Assembly (NCBI GenBank): GCA_963853835.1
Contig: OY970834.1
Coordinates: forward strand, 22,946,365-23,010,364
DNA: 64,000 nt
Reading direction: 5' to 3'
Source of the DNA: Calendula officinalis
Lineage: Eukaryota; Streptophyta; Magnoliopsida; Asterales; Asteraceae
Part shown: one piece after another, positions 34,250 to 48,209 of the stretch
Position numbering within the stretch: the stretch's first letter is position 1
Layout of the letters: each line of letters opens with the position of its first letter
Made by a program: the position numbers and the translations under genes
Notes under the pieces: model-generated
The model's database searches: none
What the model was told of the DNA's origin: nothing
The model's input: only the letters and a program-made list of their open reading frames with translations

Positions 34250-36135
34250 AATAGTTTTAAGGGATAAATACAACATCAAACATGAAATTCATTTTTTTTA
34301 TATAGATAATGTAGATATTCAACTATTTTTGCGATTCAGGAATGCATGGAAATCATTATTGTCATGTTTATAAATATTTTTTATTTATGGTAAAACTTTT
34401 GATCTTTAATTTATTATTTCTTATAAATAGATTTATTACATTATTATTATTTTGTTTATGATAAAACTTTTGATCACAATGGATTACTTTATTATTTTTA
34501 ATAAATGGATTTATTACATTATTATTGGAAAAAAATTTAATCTTACAATTGATTAATTTATTATTTCTAATAAATGGATTTATTACATTATTATTATTTT
34601 GTTTATGATAAAACTTTTGATCACAATGTATTACTTTATTATTTTTAATAAATGGATTTATTACATTATTATTGGAAAAAAATTTAATCTTACAATTGAT
34701 TAATTTATTATTTCTTATAAATAGATTTATTACATTGTTATTATTTTGTTACAATGGATTACTTTATTTTTTTTTAAATGGATTTATTAGATTATTATTA
34801 TTAATATTAAATGCACGATAATAAATACAACTTAAAACTCAATTTTTATATATAGATAGATAATAAACTCAATTTTTATACCTTGAAGCTATGAAATTCA
34901 TTTTTGTATATAGATAATGTAGATATTCAACTATTTTTGTGATTCCATAATCCATGGACATCGCTATTGTTATGTTTATAAATATTATTATTTATGGTAA
35001 AACTTTTGATCTTAGAATTGATTAATTTATTATTTCTTATAAATGGAATTATTACATTATTATTAGTTTGTTTATGATAAAACATTTGATCTTACAATGA
35101 ATTAATTTATTATTTCTTATAAATAGATTTATTACATTATTAAATGCAAGATAATAAATGCAACTTCAAACTTGAAACTTAATTTTTATATATAGATAAT
35201 AAACTCAATTTTTATAACTTTAAACTCAATTTTTAAGGGTTAAATACAACATCAAACATGAAATTCATTTTTTATATAGATAATGTAGATATTCAACTAT
35301 TTTTGCGATTCAGGAATGCATGAACATCATTATGGTTATGTTTATAAATATTGTTTATTTATGGTAAAACTTTTGATCTTACAGTTGATTAATTTATTAT
35401 TTCTTATAAATGGATTTATTACATTATTATTATTTTGTTTATGATAAAACTTTTGATCACAATGGATTACTTTATTATTTTTTATAAATGGATTTATTAG
35501 ATTATTATTGGTAAAAATTTTAATCTTACAATTTATTAATTTATTATTTCTTATAAATGGATTTATTACATTATTATATTGTTACAATGGATTACTTTAT
35601 TATTTTTAATAATAGATTTATTAGATTATTATTATTAATATTAAATGCAAGATAATAAATGCAACTTCAAACTTGAAACTCAATTTTTATATATAGATAC
35701 TAAACTCAATTTTTATAACTTGAAACTCAATTTTTAAGGGTTAAATAAAGCATCAAACATAAATTCATTTTTGTATATAAATAACGTAGATATTCAACTA
35801 TTTTTGCGATTCAAGAATCCATAAACATCATTATTGTTATGTTTATAAATATTGTTTATTTATGGTAAAACTTTTGATCTTAGAATGGATTAATTTATTA
35901 TTTCTTATAAATGGAATTATTATATTATTATTAGTTTATTTATGATAAAACTTTTGATCTTACAATGAATTACTTTATTATTTTTTCTATAAATGGATTT
36001 ATTAGATTATTATTGGTAAAACTATTGATCTTAGAATTGATTAATTTATTATTTCTTATAAGTGGATTTATTACATTATTAAATGCAAGATAATAAATGC
36101 AACTTCAAACTTGAAACTCAATTTTTATATATAGA
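34250..36135. repeat. AT-rich Helitron-like repeat units in duplication copy 2
   Basis: Four units with the ATTTTTGCGATTC core (about 34320, 34935, 35300, 35800) and ATAGATAATGTAGATATTCAAC. No coding capacity. Confidence 0.6.
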
Positions 36136-36805
36136 CGAGGCAGCATGGCCCGTGCGATGCCCGAGCTTCGTTCACAATAATGAGTTGTTTTGAGTGCATA
36201 GCGTGTACGATTTACTGGTATCACCTGGAAAGTACGAAAAATGTGATCGATAACATGTTTAATTAAGTTTGATTGCGAGTATTCTACTAAATGAGCAAAA
36301 TTGTTCTTTTTGTGTATTGATGTTTAGGGTGTGTTGTTCTTTATTGAGTCATATGGATTGTGTATGTTAATTGATATTATTTCTTCAACTTCAAATAGAT
36401 TTCGTATGCGTAAGTAGGCATGTGCAAATTGAACCGAGAAGCGACCAGGTTCGCAGAACCAGACCGGACAAAACCGAGCTCCATCGGTCGTCCAAAACCA
36501 TTTTTTCGTTCGGTTCTGGTTTTTTTAATAAATATTTGTCATCTTGCATTTTTTTTATATTGATTGATTTTAATAAACGTATAAAGTTTGTTGTTATGTA
36601 ATTAATATTTAATCTAGATATTCAACTATTTTTGTGATTCAGAAATGCATGGACATTATTTTGTTATGTTTATTAAATATTATATATGATAAAACTTTTG
36701 ATCTTACAATTGATTAATTTATGGATTTATATAATATTATTATTAATATTAAATGCATAGTCATAATTGCAACTTCAAAGTTGAAACTCAATTTTTATAA
36801 ATAGA
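36136..36805 (-). mobile_element. Helitron-like element, subfamily I, copy A (670 bp)
   Basis: Minus strand: 3' end is a decayed hairpin 12 nt from terminal CTCG (plus strand CGAGGCAGCATGG at 36136), 5' end TCTATTTATAAAAATTGAG at 36805. Flanks are A and T, as for Helitron insertion between A and T. Relatives at 45350 and 58505. It carries a short GGTTCGG-rich patch (36460-36520). No Rep/helicase gene. Confidence 0.6.
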
Positions 36806-37149
36806 TGTTCTATTAGGGTAAAAAGATAATATCATTTGAAAACTCAAATCATTTGCATCATGATAGTGTGTTATTTATAGTATATAATATGTAACTTCCA
36901 GTTATATGAAAAAGACTATTATTTAATTAAATTTATTACTATTATTTGTCTAGTTAAATTCTTTGTCTTATTTAATTAATTTGTAACTTTTTTTAATAAG
37001 ACTATTATTTATGTTAAACTGTTTGTATAATCTATTACATTTATTCATGAGCATCATTTATAACAACAACTTAACTTTTTAACATATAATTCAATGCAAC
37101 ATAAACCATGAAACTCAATTTTTTTTATCTATATATAGATATAGATATA
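36806..37149. other. AT-rich interval between repeats
   Basis: Shares text with 46190-46540 and 59393-59740 (GGTAAAAGATAATATCATTTGAAAACTCA, here in shorter matching pieces). Ends in a TATAGATATAGA simple repeat. No gene. Confidence 0.4.
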
Positions 37150-38602
37150 GAATATAGATATAGATGTTAAGATATTAGTAAGTTGTATAGTTGATACAAA
37201 TCAATGAAAGAAATTAATAGCAAGGAGAAAGAACAAAATCGCTAAAGGTATTTGTTGTTGACTCCACTTGGTAGATGTTTCTTTTGTATGCACCTTTAGA
37301 GTGTTAAAATTTTGCAACATGAAAATAAGTATTTTTAGATCCTAATGTGTAAGATTCATAAAACTTGAAAAGTCTCTTATTTTATTGAACTTTTTATTAT
37401 TATAATTATTTATAATTATTACAGAACTCTTGATCTTACAATTTATGAGTTTGTCAAATTGTAATTAAAATGAATTCATTACTATAATTTATGTTAAAAC
37501 TTTTGATTTTATAAGTATTAAGTTTCTCAGTCTTTATTAACATGATTTATTCAATTTTTATATTTTATACATATACAAAGGAAGTAAGCATAATTTAAGA
37601 ACCATCAATATATTTAATTAATATTTTCTACTATTTAGAGAATCGCAAGTTTATGTTAAAACTCTTGATTTTGCAACTATTTAGCTTCTCAATCTTTATT
37701 AACATGATTTATTTAATATTATAATTAATGCAACATCAACATGAAACCCATTTTTTATAAAAAAGAAATAAGCATAAATTCAATAACCATAAATATAATT
37801 AATTTAATATTTTCCTACTAATTAGAGAATCGCAAGTAACGGCGATAAAACCTATTAATTGGATTAAAAGTTAAATAACAAATCAAATGAACAACAATTT
37901 GTAACTATTAATATGATAAGATATCCATCTTAAATATTTGTGATAATACGATACAATAATTTGTGACCATTAACATGATAAGATATTTATCTTAAATAAT
38001 TGTGATAATATCATACACAATCTCATATACTGTAATGATAACTATTAGATCATTATATAATATAACTTTTATACAAAATGTACATAAACAATGAATAACA
38101 ATTTTTTACATATATACAAAAGAGACTTGTAATTTTAAACAAAAACAACTAACATACTCTCTATAAAACAAAATCATAAATAGTTCATCTCTATGACTTT
38201 TTTTTCTTAAAAAAAATACAAATTGTAAAGATTATGTTGGATTACCAATTAATAGCCATGATAAATAACAAAAGCCCTATAGATCGATCTTTGTTGTTGA
38301 CTCCACTTGTTAGGTATTTTTTTGGTATTTCTTTTGGATGCACCTTTAGAGTGTTAAAAATTTTGCAATGTGATAATGAGTATTTATAGATGTCAATGTG
38401 TAAGATTCATACAACTTGAAAAGTCTCTTATTTATTGAATCTAATATTATTATTATTATAATTATTTATATTTATTTCAAAACTCTTGATCTTACAATTT
38501 AATGAGTTTGTTTTTATATTTTAATTTATATAATATTATTATTTATATTAAGTGGATGATATTGATTGCAACTTCAAAGTTGAAACTCAATTTTTATGTA
38601 TA
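37150..38602. repeat. 1.45-kb duplicated block, copy a
   Basis: Nearly identical to 40766-42200 and a diverged match to 59740-61093. Each block ends exactly where a Helitron-like hairpin end begins. It contains two copies of the GATGCACCTTTAGAGTGTTA motif with TATAAATA upstream on the minus strand. No gene. Confidence 0.8.
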
Positions 38603-40658
38603 CGAGGCTGCATGACCCGTGCGATGCACGGGCTTTATTCATGATAGCGTTATTAATATTACCTGGAAATAGCACAAAAACTTTTTATTCATAACAAATA
38701 AGTGTCACTATGAAGATCTTCCTACTTTGTCTTTTATAAGCACAACTATAGATAAACAATGATAAAACTTCAAGCGACACCGATAAAGATTAAGTTTTAG
38801 ATGGAGCGATGACAATAAATTTTGATTTGAGTTTAAAAAATTTGAAGTTTCCTTTCATTAAAAATGATAAATCTAGTTAAACTTATAAAATTAAAGCACT
38901 ATGAGCAAAGCATCTGACATATAAAAATGATAAATCTAGTTAAACTTATAAAATTAAAGCACTATGAGCAAAACATCTAACATAATATATACTTTATATA
39001 CATATTAAACTGTTTGATAACATGTTAAAGCATTAAATTTAATAAAATTATAATTTGAATTGTTGTATCTATTTCACATTAATCTATGTCAAATTAGTGC
39101 ATCTATAATTTTCAACTTTATATGAAAATCTGCATACCTACATCTATATGTATAATTTATTGTTTAAAATATGTCAAGTATTTCTATATTTATATATTAA
39201 GGGTATATATTTGTTAAATCAAATATATATTATTTATATATTAAGGGTATAAATCAAATATATTAATAATGATAATGATGAGCATTTATAACAAACCTTG
39301 AGATCTCTATGAGACATCCTCTACCATGGAAGAAATCTACAACATTAATCAAATGGTATAAGCATCAATCAATTTCTACTAATAATTCAACAAATAATAT
39401 GTTTTTACTAACTAACATATGCAATTTCATTTCAAAATAAATTTCATTTTAATTCAAAATAAAGGTGAAAGATACATTGTTTGAAGAATCAAATCATGGT
39501 ATTTTTTAGGACACTTCATATTCTCAAGTATGTCGGCAGTAATTCGAACCTTGAGATATAAATAATACGTAATAAGTATAACAATAATGATAATGATGAA
39601 CATTTAAAACAAACCTTGAGATCTCTATGATACTTCCTCTACCATGGAAGAAATCTACAACATTAATCAATGGTATAAGCTGTAAGCATCAATCAATTTC
39701 TACTACTAATTCAACAAATAATATGTTTTTACTAACTAACATAAGCAATTTCATTTTAATTCAAAATAAATTTCATTTTAGTACAAAATAAAGGTGAAAG
39801 ATACCTTGTTTAAAGAATCAGATCATGGTACTTTTTAGGACACTTCATATTCTTAAATATGTCGATAGTACTTCTAATTCTCCAGCAGATACGTCAAAAT
39901 AGTAGGTGTACATGTGTTCGCCTGCATCATCATCACGCTTTTTTTCACGGCCATAATCTGTCATATTAGGTTTTTAGTAACTTTGTTGGCCCCAAAATAC
40001 GTTATCGAAATCTTTATCTATATAGTCTATTAAAACTATAATTAAATTTAGTGAACCATGAGCTATACAAAATCATAAGATAGCTCTATGAAGTATGAAC
40101 TCCTTGATCATAAAACATACCATAAGAAACAATAATTACACGTTAATACATGCTAGATCAATTGCAATATACATGATACCACATATGATTCTCACATTTG
40201 TTGCTTCAAAACCAAATTAGAATCACAAAATTTGGTCTATTGATGAGTAGCTTAGTAGCACTATGAAGGCACACACTACAACATTTGTTGTCATGCACCC
40301 TAATGCATATGTGAATCCCAATTTATAGAGCCATCTAAATGTAACTACCAAGAATATGAATAGTCTACATTAACAATTAAGTTAATGCATATTCACGATA
40401 TTACAAAACTTTATACACAAAGGTTGTAACTCTAGTATTTATTTCACTTAATTGTGTTGCATGAGGATTTGTTGAAATTTATTTAAGGCATAAATGTATT
40501 TATTGAAATTTAAGTCTTAAACCATTTAAGGCATTCTTACGTGTAAATGTAGGCATTTTTATGTTAACACAGTGGTTTTAAAAACATAATTGAAGGTTAA
40601 TGACAATGGAATTAAATGCAACATTGGTTTTGGAACTCAATTTTTATGTTAATATAGA
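38603..40658 (-). mobile_element. Helitron-like element, subfamily III (about 2.06 kb)
   Basis: Plus-strand start CGAGGCTGCATG then hairpin ACCCGTGCGATGCACGGGC at 38615-38633. The right limit is placed at AATATAGA near 40658 by analogy with other ends. Interior is AT-rich without a protein domain. It contains a 59-bp tandem duplication at about 38866-38985 (ATAAATCTAGTTAAACTTAT) and a 320-bp tandem duplication at about 39269-39905. Confidence 0.5.
39269..39905. repeat. 320-bp tandem duplication
   Basis: AATAATGATAATGATGAGCA at 39269 and AATAATGATAATGATGAACA at about 39589 start two copies that stay alignable through TCATGGTA and GGACACTTCATATTCT. Non-coding. Confidence 0.75.
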
Positions 40659-40765
40659 TATAGATATAGATGTTAATTTTTATGTATATTATTTATGATA
40701 TTGTTTTTATATATATTAATTTTTATGTATATATTCAATTTTCTGTATAATATAATAAGTTGATA

Positions 40766-42200
40766 CAAATATAGATATAGATGTTAAGATATTAGTAAGT
40801 TGTATAGTTGATACAAATCAATGAAAGAAATTAATAGCAAGGAGAAAGAACAAAATTGCTAAAGGTATTTGTTGTTTACTCCACTTGGTAGATGTTTCTT
40901 TTGTATGCACCTTTAGAGTGTTAAAATTTTGCAACATGAAAATAAGTATTTTTAGATCCTAATGTGTAAGATTCATAAAACTTGAAAAGTCTCTTATTTT
41001 ATAGAACTTTTTATTATTATAATTATTACAGATTTCTTGATCTTACAATTTATGAGTTTGTCAAATTGTAATTAAAATGAATTCATTACTATAATTTATG
41101 TTAAAACTTTTGATTTTATAAGTATTGAGTTTCTCAGTCTTTATTACCATGATTTATTCAATTTTTATATTTTATACATATACAAAGGAAGTAAGCATAA
41201 TTTAACAACCATCAATATATTTAATTAATATTTTCTACTATTTAGAGAATCGCAAGTTTATGTTAAAACTCTTGATTTTGCAACTACTGAGCTTCTCAAT
41301 CGTTATTAACATGATTTATTTAATATTATAATACATGAAACATCAACATGAAACCCATTTTTTATAAAAAGAAATAAGCATAAATTCAATAACCATCAAT
41401 ATAATTAATTCAATATTTTCCTACTAATTAGAGAATCGCAAATAACTGCGATAAAACCTATTAATTGGATTAAAGGTAAAATAACAAATCAAATGAACAA
41501 CAATTTGTGACTATTAATATGATAAGATATCCATCTTAAATATTTGCGATAATACGATACAATAATTTGTGACCATTAACATGATAAGATATTCATCTTA
41601 AATAATTGTGATAATATAATACACAATCTCATATACTATAATGATAACTATTAGATCATTATATAATATAACTTTTATACAAAATGTACATAAACAATGA
41701 ATAACAATTTTTTACATATATACAAAAGAGACTTGTAATTTTAAACAAAAACAACTAACATACTCTCTATAAAACAAAATCATAAATAGTTCATCTCTAT
41801 GACTTTTTTTTCTTAAAAAAATACAAATTGTAAAGATTGTGTTGTATTACCGATTAATAGCCATGATAAATAAAAAAACCCTATAGATCGATCTTTGTTG
41901 TTGATTCCACTTGTTAGGTATTTTTTTGGTATTTCTTTTGGATGCGCCTTTAGAGTGTTAAAAATTTTGCAATGTGATAATGAGTATTTATAGATGTCAA
42001 TGTGTAAGATTCATACAACTTGAAAAGTCTCTTATTTATTGAATCTATTATTATTATAATTATTTATATTTATTTCAAAACTCTTGATCTTACAATTTAA
42101 TGAGTTTGGTTTTATATATTAATTTATATAATATTATTATTTATATTAAGTGGATGATATTGATTGCAACTTCAAAGTTGAAACTCAATTTTTATGTATA
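40766..42200. repeat. 1.44-kb duplicated block, copy b
   Basis: Second copy of 37150-38602, ending AATTTTTATGTATA at 42200 directly before the hairpin end of the next Helitron-like element. Confidence 0.8.
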
Positions 42201-44694
42201 CGAGGCAACATGGCCCCGTGCGATGCACGGGATTTGTTAATGATAAAACGTTATTTTAAGGTAAATCGTATACATTGTATTGGGGTAATGGGCAAAGTAC
42301 TAAAAGAAAGACCGCTAACATGTTTAGGTTGATTATGAGTACTCTACTACATAAGCAAAATTTGTTGTAGGAAAATGCAAAGTAACAAAACCATTATTTG
42401 TTTTTTATTAGCGCAATACAAAACATGTTATTTATAACATATAAGTGATAATATAAAAACCTTCATGGTTTGTCTTTTATAAGCAAAACTATAAATCAAC
42501 AACGATATATTTTCAACTAATGTCGGTTAATGCAAATATTATGTCAGGCATCTAATGGTACATTTTTTTTCTTAAAAAGTACATAATAAAAATAGAAATC
42601 CATAAAAATAAACAAAAACATGTATCTCTGTAATAAAAATAATAACGAAATCGTTATCTAAAACAAAAACAATATAAAAACTCTTTCGTGTGTGACAAAA
42701 TCAAAGATCAACAATAATATCTTTTAAGTGAGCATTGAATTTACTACTATTATTTAACATAGAATTTACTACTATATATTTTATAAAGTTTTTTTATAGT
42801 TTATAATATGTAACTTCTAGTTAAATGAAAATACTATTATTTAATTAAATTTACTACCATTATTTAAGTTATTGTTTAATTGAATTTACTACAATTATTT
42901 AACATAGACTTTACAACCATATACTTTAAAATTTTTGTTATAGTTTATAATATGTAACTTCTAGTTAAATGAAAAGACTATTATTTAATTAAATTTTCTA
43001 CTATTATTTATTTTATTATTTTAATTTTATATACTACTATTATTTAACATAGAATTTACTATTATATATTTTATAAAGTTTAGCACTACATTTAAATATC
43101 TATTTAATTAATGCTTCTTCCAACTTGAAACTTAATTTTTATTTAATTGAATTTATTACTATTAATTATGTTATTATTTAATTTAATTTACTACTATTGT
43201 TTAACATAGAATTTACTACTAAATATTTTATAATTTTTCTTATAGTTTATAATGTGTAACTTCTAGTTAAATGAAAAGTCTATTATTTAATTGAATTTAC
43301 TCCTATCATTTATGTTAGTATTTAAATTAATTTACTACTATTATTTAACATAGAATTTACTATTATATATTTTATAAATATTTCGCACTACATTTAAATA
43401 TCTATGTAATTAATGTTACTTCAAACTTGGAACTCAATTTTTATTTAATAGATATATTTTACTACTATTATTTATGTTATTATTTCTTTTAATTTACTAC
43501 TATTATTTAACATAGAATTTACTAATATATATTTTATAAAATTTTAACACTGCATTTAAAAATTTATGTAATAATGCTACTTCAAACTTGGAACTCAAAT
43601 TTATATTTATATATCAAATCAAAACTTATTAATTGTACTAAAAGTAAAATAACAAATCAAATGAACTACAATTGTAACCTTTAACATGATAAGACATTCA
43701 TCTTAAATAATGTGTGATAATATTACACACAATCTTATATACTTTAATGATATTAAATCATTATATAATATCATCTTTATATAAAATGTACATAATCAAC
43801 AAATAACAATTTTATACATATACAAAAGAGGTTGTGTAATTTTAAATAAAAACAACTAACATAATCTTTATAAAACAAAACCATAAAGAGTTCATCTCTA
43901 TGACTATTTTTTACTTCAAAAGATACAAATATAAAGACCAAAATCCCTAAAGGTCTTGGTGGTTGATTCCACTTGTTAGATGTTTCTTTTTGATGCACCT
44001 TCCTAAATTTCACCTCATATGCAAATGTGAAATTAGCTCCCAATTATTTCCGGATAAAACCATGAGCTCCTATCATAAACTTGATTACAATATAAACTAT
44101 ATTAGCAATACCACAATTGGATTATACAAGAAAAATAATATTTAGAGATAAAACATAAATTTACACAATAAAGCTAATACATAAGCTTACAACTTTATTA
44201 GATGAATGATAAAACCATGAGCTCCTTGATTACAATATAAACTATATTTGCAACACCACAGTTGGATTATTCAAGAAAAACAATATTTAGAGATAAAATA
44301 TAAACTTACATAATAAATATAATACGTAAGCTTACAACTTTATTACATGAAGATCTCAATCCATTGTAAGCAAAAATGTTTCTTTTGGATGCACCTTTAG
44401 AGTGTTCTAATTTTTTCAACATGAAAATGAGTATTTATAGATTCAAATGTGTAAGATTTATAACACTTGAAAAGTCTTATTTTATTGAATTTTTTATTAT
44501 TATCATTATTTAATTAATTTCAAAACTCTTGGTATTACAATTTAGTGAGTTTGTTAAATTGTCATTAAAATAAATTTATCACTATAATTTATAACTCTTG
44601 ATTTTATAACTTTTTAGCTTCTCAATATTTATTATCATGATTTATTTCATATTAAAATAAAAAAATATCAAAATAGAATTCAATTTTTAATAGA
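42201..44694 (-). mobile_element. Helitron-like element, subfamily II, copy A (2,494 bp)
   Basis: Plus-strand start CGAGGCAACATGG, hairpin CCCCGTGCGATGCACGGG at 42214-42231; right end TTTTTAATAGA at 44694 (minus-strand 5' TCTATTAAAAATTG). Flanking bases A (42200) and T (44695). The interior has degenerate tandem text of ATTTACTACTATTATTTAACATAG (42740-43600) and two units of a 178-bp repeat near 44070-44395. It keeps the uninterrupted version of the Gypsy target site (AACCATAAAGAG, about 43881). No Rep/helicase gene. Confidence 0.65.
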
Positions 44695-45349
44695 TGGTAA
44701 TAAATGCAACTTCATCCATGAAACTATTTTTGCGATTCAGAATGCATGAACATCATTATTGTTATGTTTACAAATATTATTTATTTATGGTAAAACTTTT
44801 GATCTTACAGTTGATTAATTTATTATTTCTTATAAATGATTTATTACATTATTATTATTTTGTTTATGATAAAACTTTTGATCACAATGGATTACTTTAT
44901 TATTTTTTATAAGTGGATTTATTAGATTATTATTGGTAAAAACTTTAATCTTACAATTGATTAATTTATTATTTCTTATAAATGGATTTATTACATTATT
45001 ATTATTAATTTGTTACAATGGATTACTTTATTATTTTTTGTAAATGGATTTATTAGATTATTATTATTATTAATATTAATATTAAATGCAAGATAATAAA
45101 TACAACTTCAAACTTGAAACTCTATTTTTATATATAGATAATAAACTCAATTTTTATAACTTGAAACTCAATTTTTAAGCGTTAAATACATCATCAAACA
45201 TGAAATTCATTTTTGTATATAGATAATGTAGATATTCAACTATTTTTGCGATTCAAGAATCCATGGACATCATTATTGTTATGTTTATAAATATTTTTTA
45301 TTTATGGTAAAACTTTTGATCTTAGAATTGATTAATTTATTATTTCTTA
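44695..45349. repeat. AT-rich Helitron-like repeat units
   Basis: Further units with ATTTTTGCGATTC (44730, 45245) and TAAATGGATTTATTA sub-repeats, interrupted at 45349 by a subfamily I element. Confidence 0.6.
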
Positions 45350-46190
45350 CGAGGCAGCATGGCCCGTGCGATGCACGGGCTTCGTTCACAATAGTAAGTT
45401 ATTTTGAGTGCATATCGTGTAAAATAACCTGGTATCACCTGGAAAGTACGAAAAGCATGATCAGTTACATGTTTAACTTTGATTACGTGTATTCTAGTAA
45501 ATGAGCAAAGTTGTTCTTTATGTGTATTGACGTTTAGGGGTTGTTGTTATTTATTGAGTTACATGGATTGTGTATGTTAATTGCAATTATTTCTTTAGCT
45601 TGAAATAGATTTCGTATGCGTAAGTAGGCCTGCGCAAATTGGACACCGGACCGAACCGAGATCCATCGGTTCGGTTCTCGGTTCTAATTTTTATGAAATA
45701 TCAGCAGTTCTTGGTTCCAAGCGGTTTGGTTCCGAGCGGTTCGCCTCGGTCCAACACCGAAGAAATTGCCTTGGTTCTCGGTTTGGTTCGGTTCCGACTG
45801 GTTCTCAGTCCGGTTCGGTTCAGTTCTGAGCATCATTTGTTCGATCCTCGGTCCGTCCAAAATCATTTTTCGTTCATTTTTAGTTTTTTTTATAAATATA
45901 TGTCATCGTGCATTTTTTTTATATTAATTGATTTTAATAAACCTGTAAAATTTGTTGCTATGTAATTTATATTTAACCATAATCTAAATATTCAACTATT
46001 TTTGTGATTCAGAAGTGCATGGACATTATTTTGTTGTGTTTATTATATACTATTTATGGTAAAACTTTTGTTCTTATAATTGATTAATTATTTTTTTTAT
46101 AAATTTATTTATATAATATAATATTATTATTAATATTAAATGCATCGTATTAATTGCAACTTCAAAGTTGGAACTTAATTTTTATAAATG
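45350..46190 (-). mobile_element. Helitron-like element, subfamily I, copy B
   Basis: Perfect hairpin GCCCGTGCGATGCACGGGC at 45362-45380, 12 nt from the CGAGGC end at 45350. Its left flank cuts into a repeat unit (TTATTTCTTA/CGAGG), which defines the terminus independently of the stacked copies. The right end near 46190 is mutated. It includes a 240-bp GGTTCGG-rich block at 45640-45860. Confidence 0.65.
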
Positions 46191-46539
46191 GGTGTTCTGT
46201 TAAGGTAAAAGATAATATCATTTAAAAACTCACCATGAATTGCATCATGATAGTGTGTTATTTATAGTTTATAATATGTAACTTCTAGTTATATGAAAAT
46301 ACTATTATTTAATTAAATTTACTACTATTATTATTCTTTTAAATTCTTTGTCTTATTTAATTAATATGTAACTTTTAGTTAAATGAAAAGACTATTATTT
46401 AATTGAATTTACTACTGTTGTTTATGTTAAACTCTTTGTATACTCTATTACATTTATTCATGAGCATCATTTATAATAAAAATTTAATTTTTTTAATATA
46501 GAATTCAATACAACATAAACCATGAAACTGAATTTATTC
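46191..46539. other. AT-rich interval, no gene
   Basis: Related to 36806-37140 and 59393-59700; simple AT-rich text with ATTTACTACTATTATT words. Confidence 0.35.
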
Positions 46540-48209
46540 ATGAACTTCGTTCATGATAAAACGTTATTTGAAGGTAAATATATCGTATACATTGTACTGG
46601 GGTAACGCGCAAAGTACTAAAATCAAGACCGCTAACATGTTTAGGTTGATTGTGAGTACTCTACTACATAAGTAAAGTTTGTTGTAGGAAAATGTACAGT
46701 GATAATACCATTATTATTATTTTTATTAGTGTAACACAAAACATGTTATTCATAACATATAAGTGATAATATAAAAAAACTTCATGGTTTGTCTTTTATA
46801 AGCAAAATTATGAATCAATAACGATATATTTTCAACTAATGTCGGTTAATGCAAACATTATGTCAGGCATCTGATTGTACATTTTTTCTCAATAAGTACA
46901 TACTAAAAAAATAGAAATCCATAAAAATACACAAAAACATGTATCTCCGTAATAAAAATAACAACGAATTCGTTATCTAAAACAAAAACAATATAAAAAC
47001 TTTTCGCGTGTAACAAAATCAAAGATCAACAATAATATCTTTCAAGTGAGCATTGAATTTACTACTATTATTTAACATAAAATTTACTACTATATATTTT
47101 ATAATTGTTTTTATAGTTTATTATATGTAACTTCTAATTAAATGAAAAGACTGTTATTTAGAATTTACTACCATTATTTATGTTATTATGTAATTGAATT
47201 TACCACTATTATTTAACATAGAATTTACAGCCATATAGTTTATAATATGTACCTTCTATTTAAATGAAAAGACAATTATTTAATTGAATTTCTACTATTA
47301 TTTATGTTATTATTTAATTTAATTTACTACTATTATTTACCATAGAATTTAGTATTATATATTTTATAAATTTTAGCATTACATTTAAATATCTATGTAA
47401 GTAATGCTACTTCAAACTTAGAACTTAATTTTTATTTAATTGAATTTACTACTATTATTTTTGTTATTATTTAATTTAATTTACTACTATTATTTAACAT
47501 ATAATTTACTACTAAATATATTATAAATTTTGTTATAGTTTATAATATGTAACTTCTAGTTAAATGAAAAGACTATTATTTAATTGAATTTACTACTATT
47601 ATTTATGTTATTATTTAATTATTTAATTTAATTTACTACTATTATTTAACATTATTTACTATTATATATTTTATAAATATTTAGCACTACATTTAAATAT
47701 CTATTTAATTAATGCTACTTCGAACTTGGAACTCAATTTTTATTTAATTGACTTTACTACTGTTATTTACGTTATTATTTCTTTTAATTTACTACTATAA
47801 TTTAACATAGAATTTACTATATATAGTTTATAAATTTTTAACACTACATTTAAATATTTATGTAATAATGCTACTTCAAACTTGGAACTCAACTTATATA
47901 TAGATGATTTATTTAATATTATAATAAATACAACATCAAATGAAAACCTACTAATTGAATTAAAAGTAAAATAACAAATAAAATGAACTACAATTGTAAC
48001 ATTTAAAATGATAAGACATCCATCTTAAATAATGTGTGATAATATTACACACAATCTCATATACTATAACGATATTAGATCATTATATAGTATCATCTTT
48101 ATATAAAATGTACAAAATTAACGAATAACAATTTTATACATATACAAAAGAGGTTGGGTAATTTTAAACAAAAAACAACTTTCATACTCTTTATAAAACA
48201 AAACCATAA

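Larger units (their letters stand above)
32125..36135. repeat. Segmental duplication, copy 2
   Basis: Matches 1-3592 plus 6445-7085. It runs from the SPH 5' end to AATTTTTATATATAGA at 36135, where a Helitron-like element begins exactly. Substitutions are sparse in the flank (32284-34250) and more frequent in the repeat units. It lacks the LINE insertion found in copy 1. The flank 32284-34250 has no supportable gene. Confidence 0.85.
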
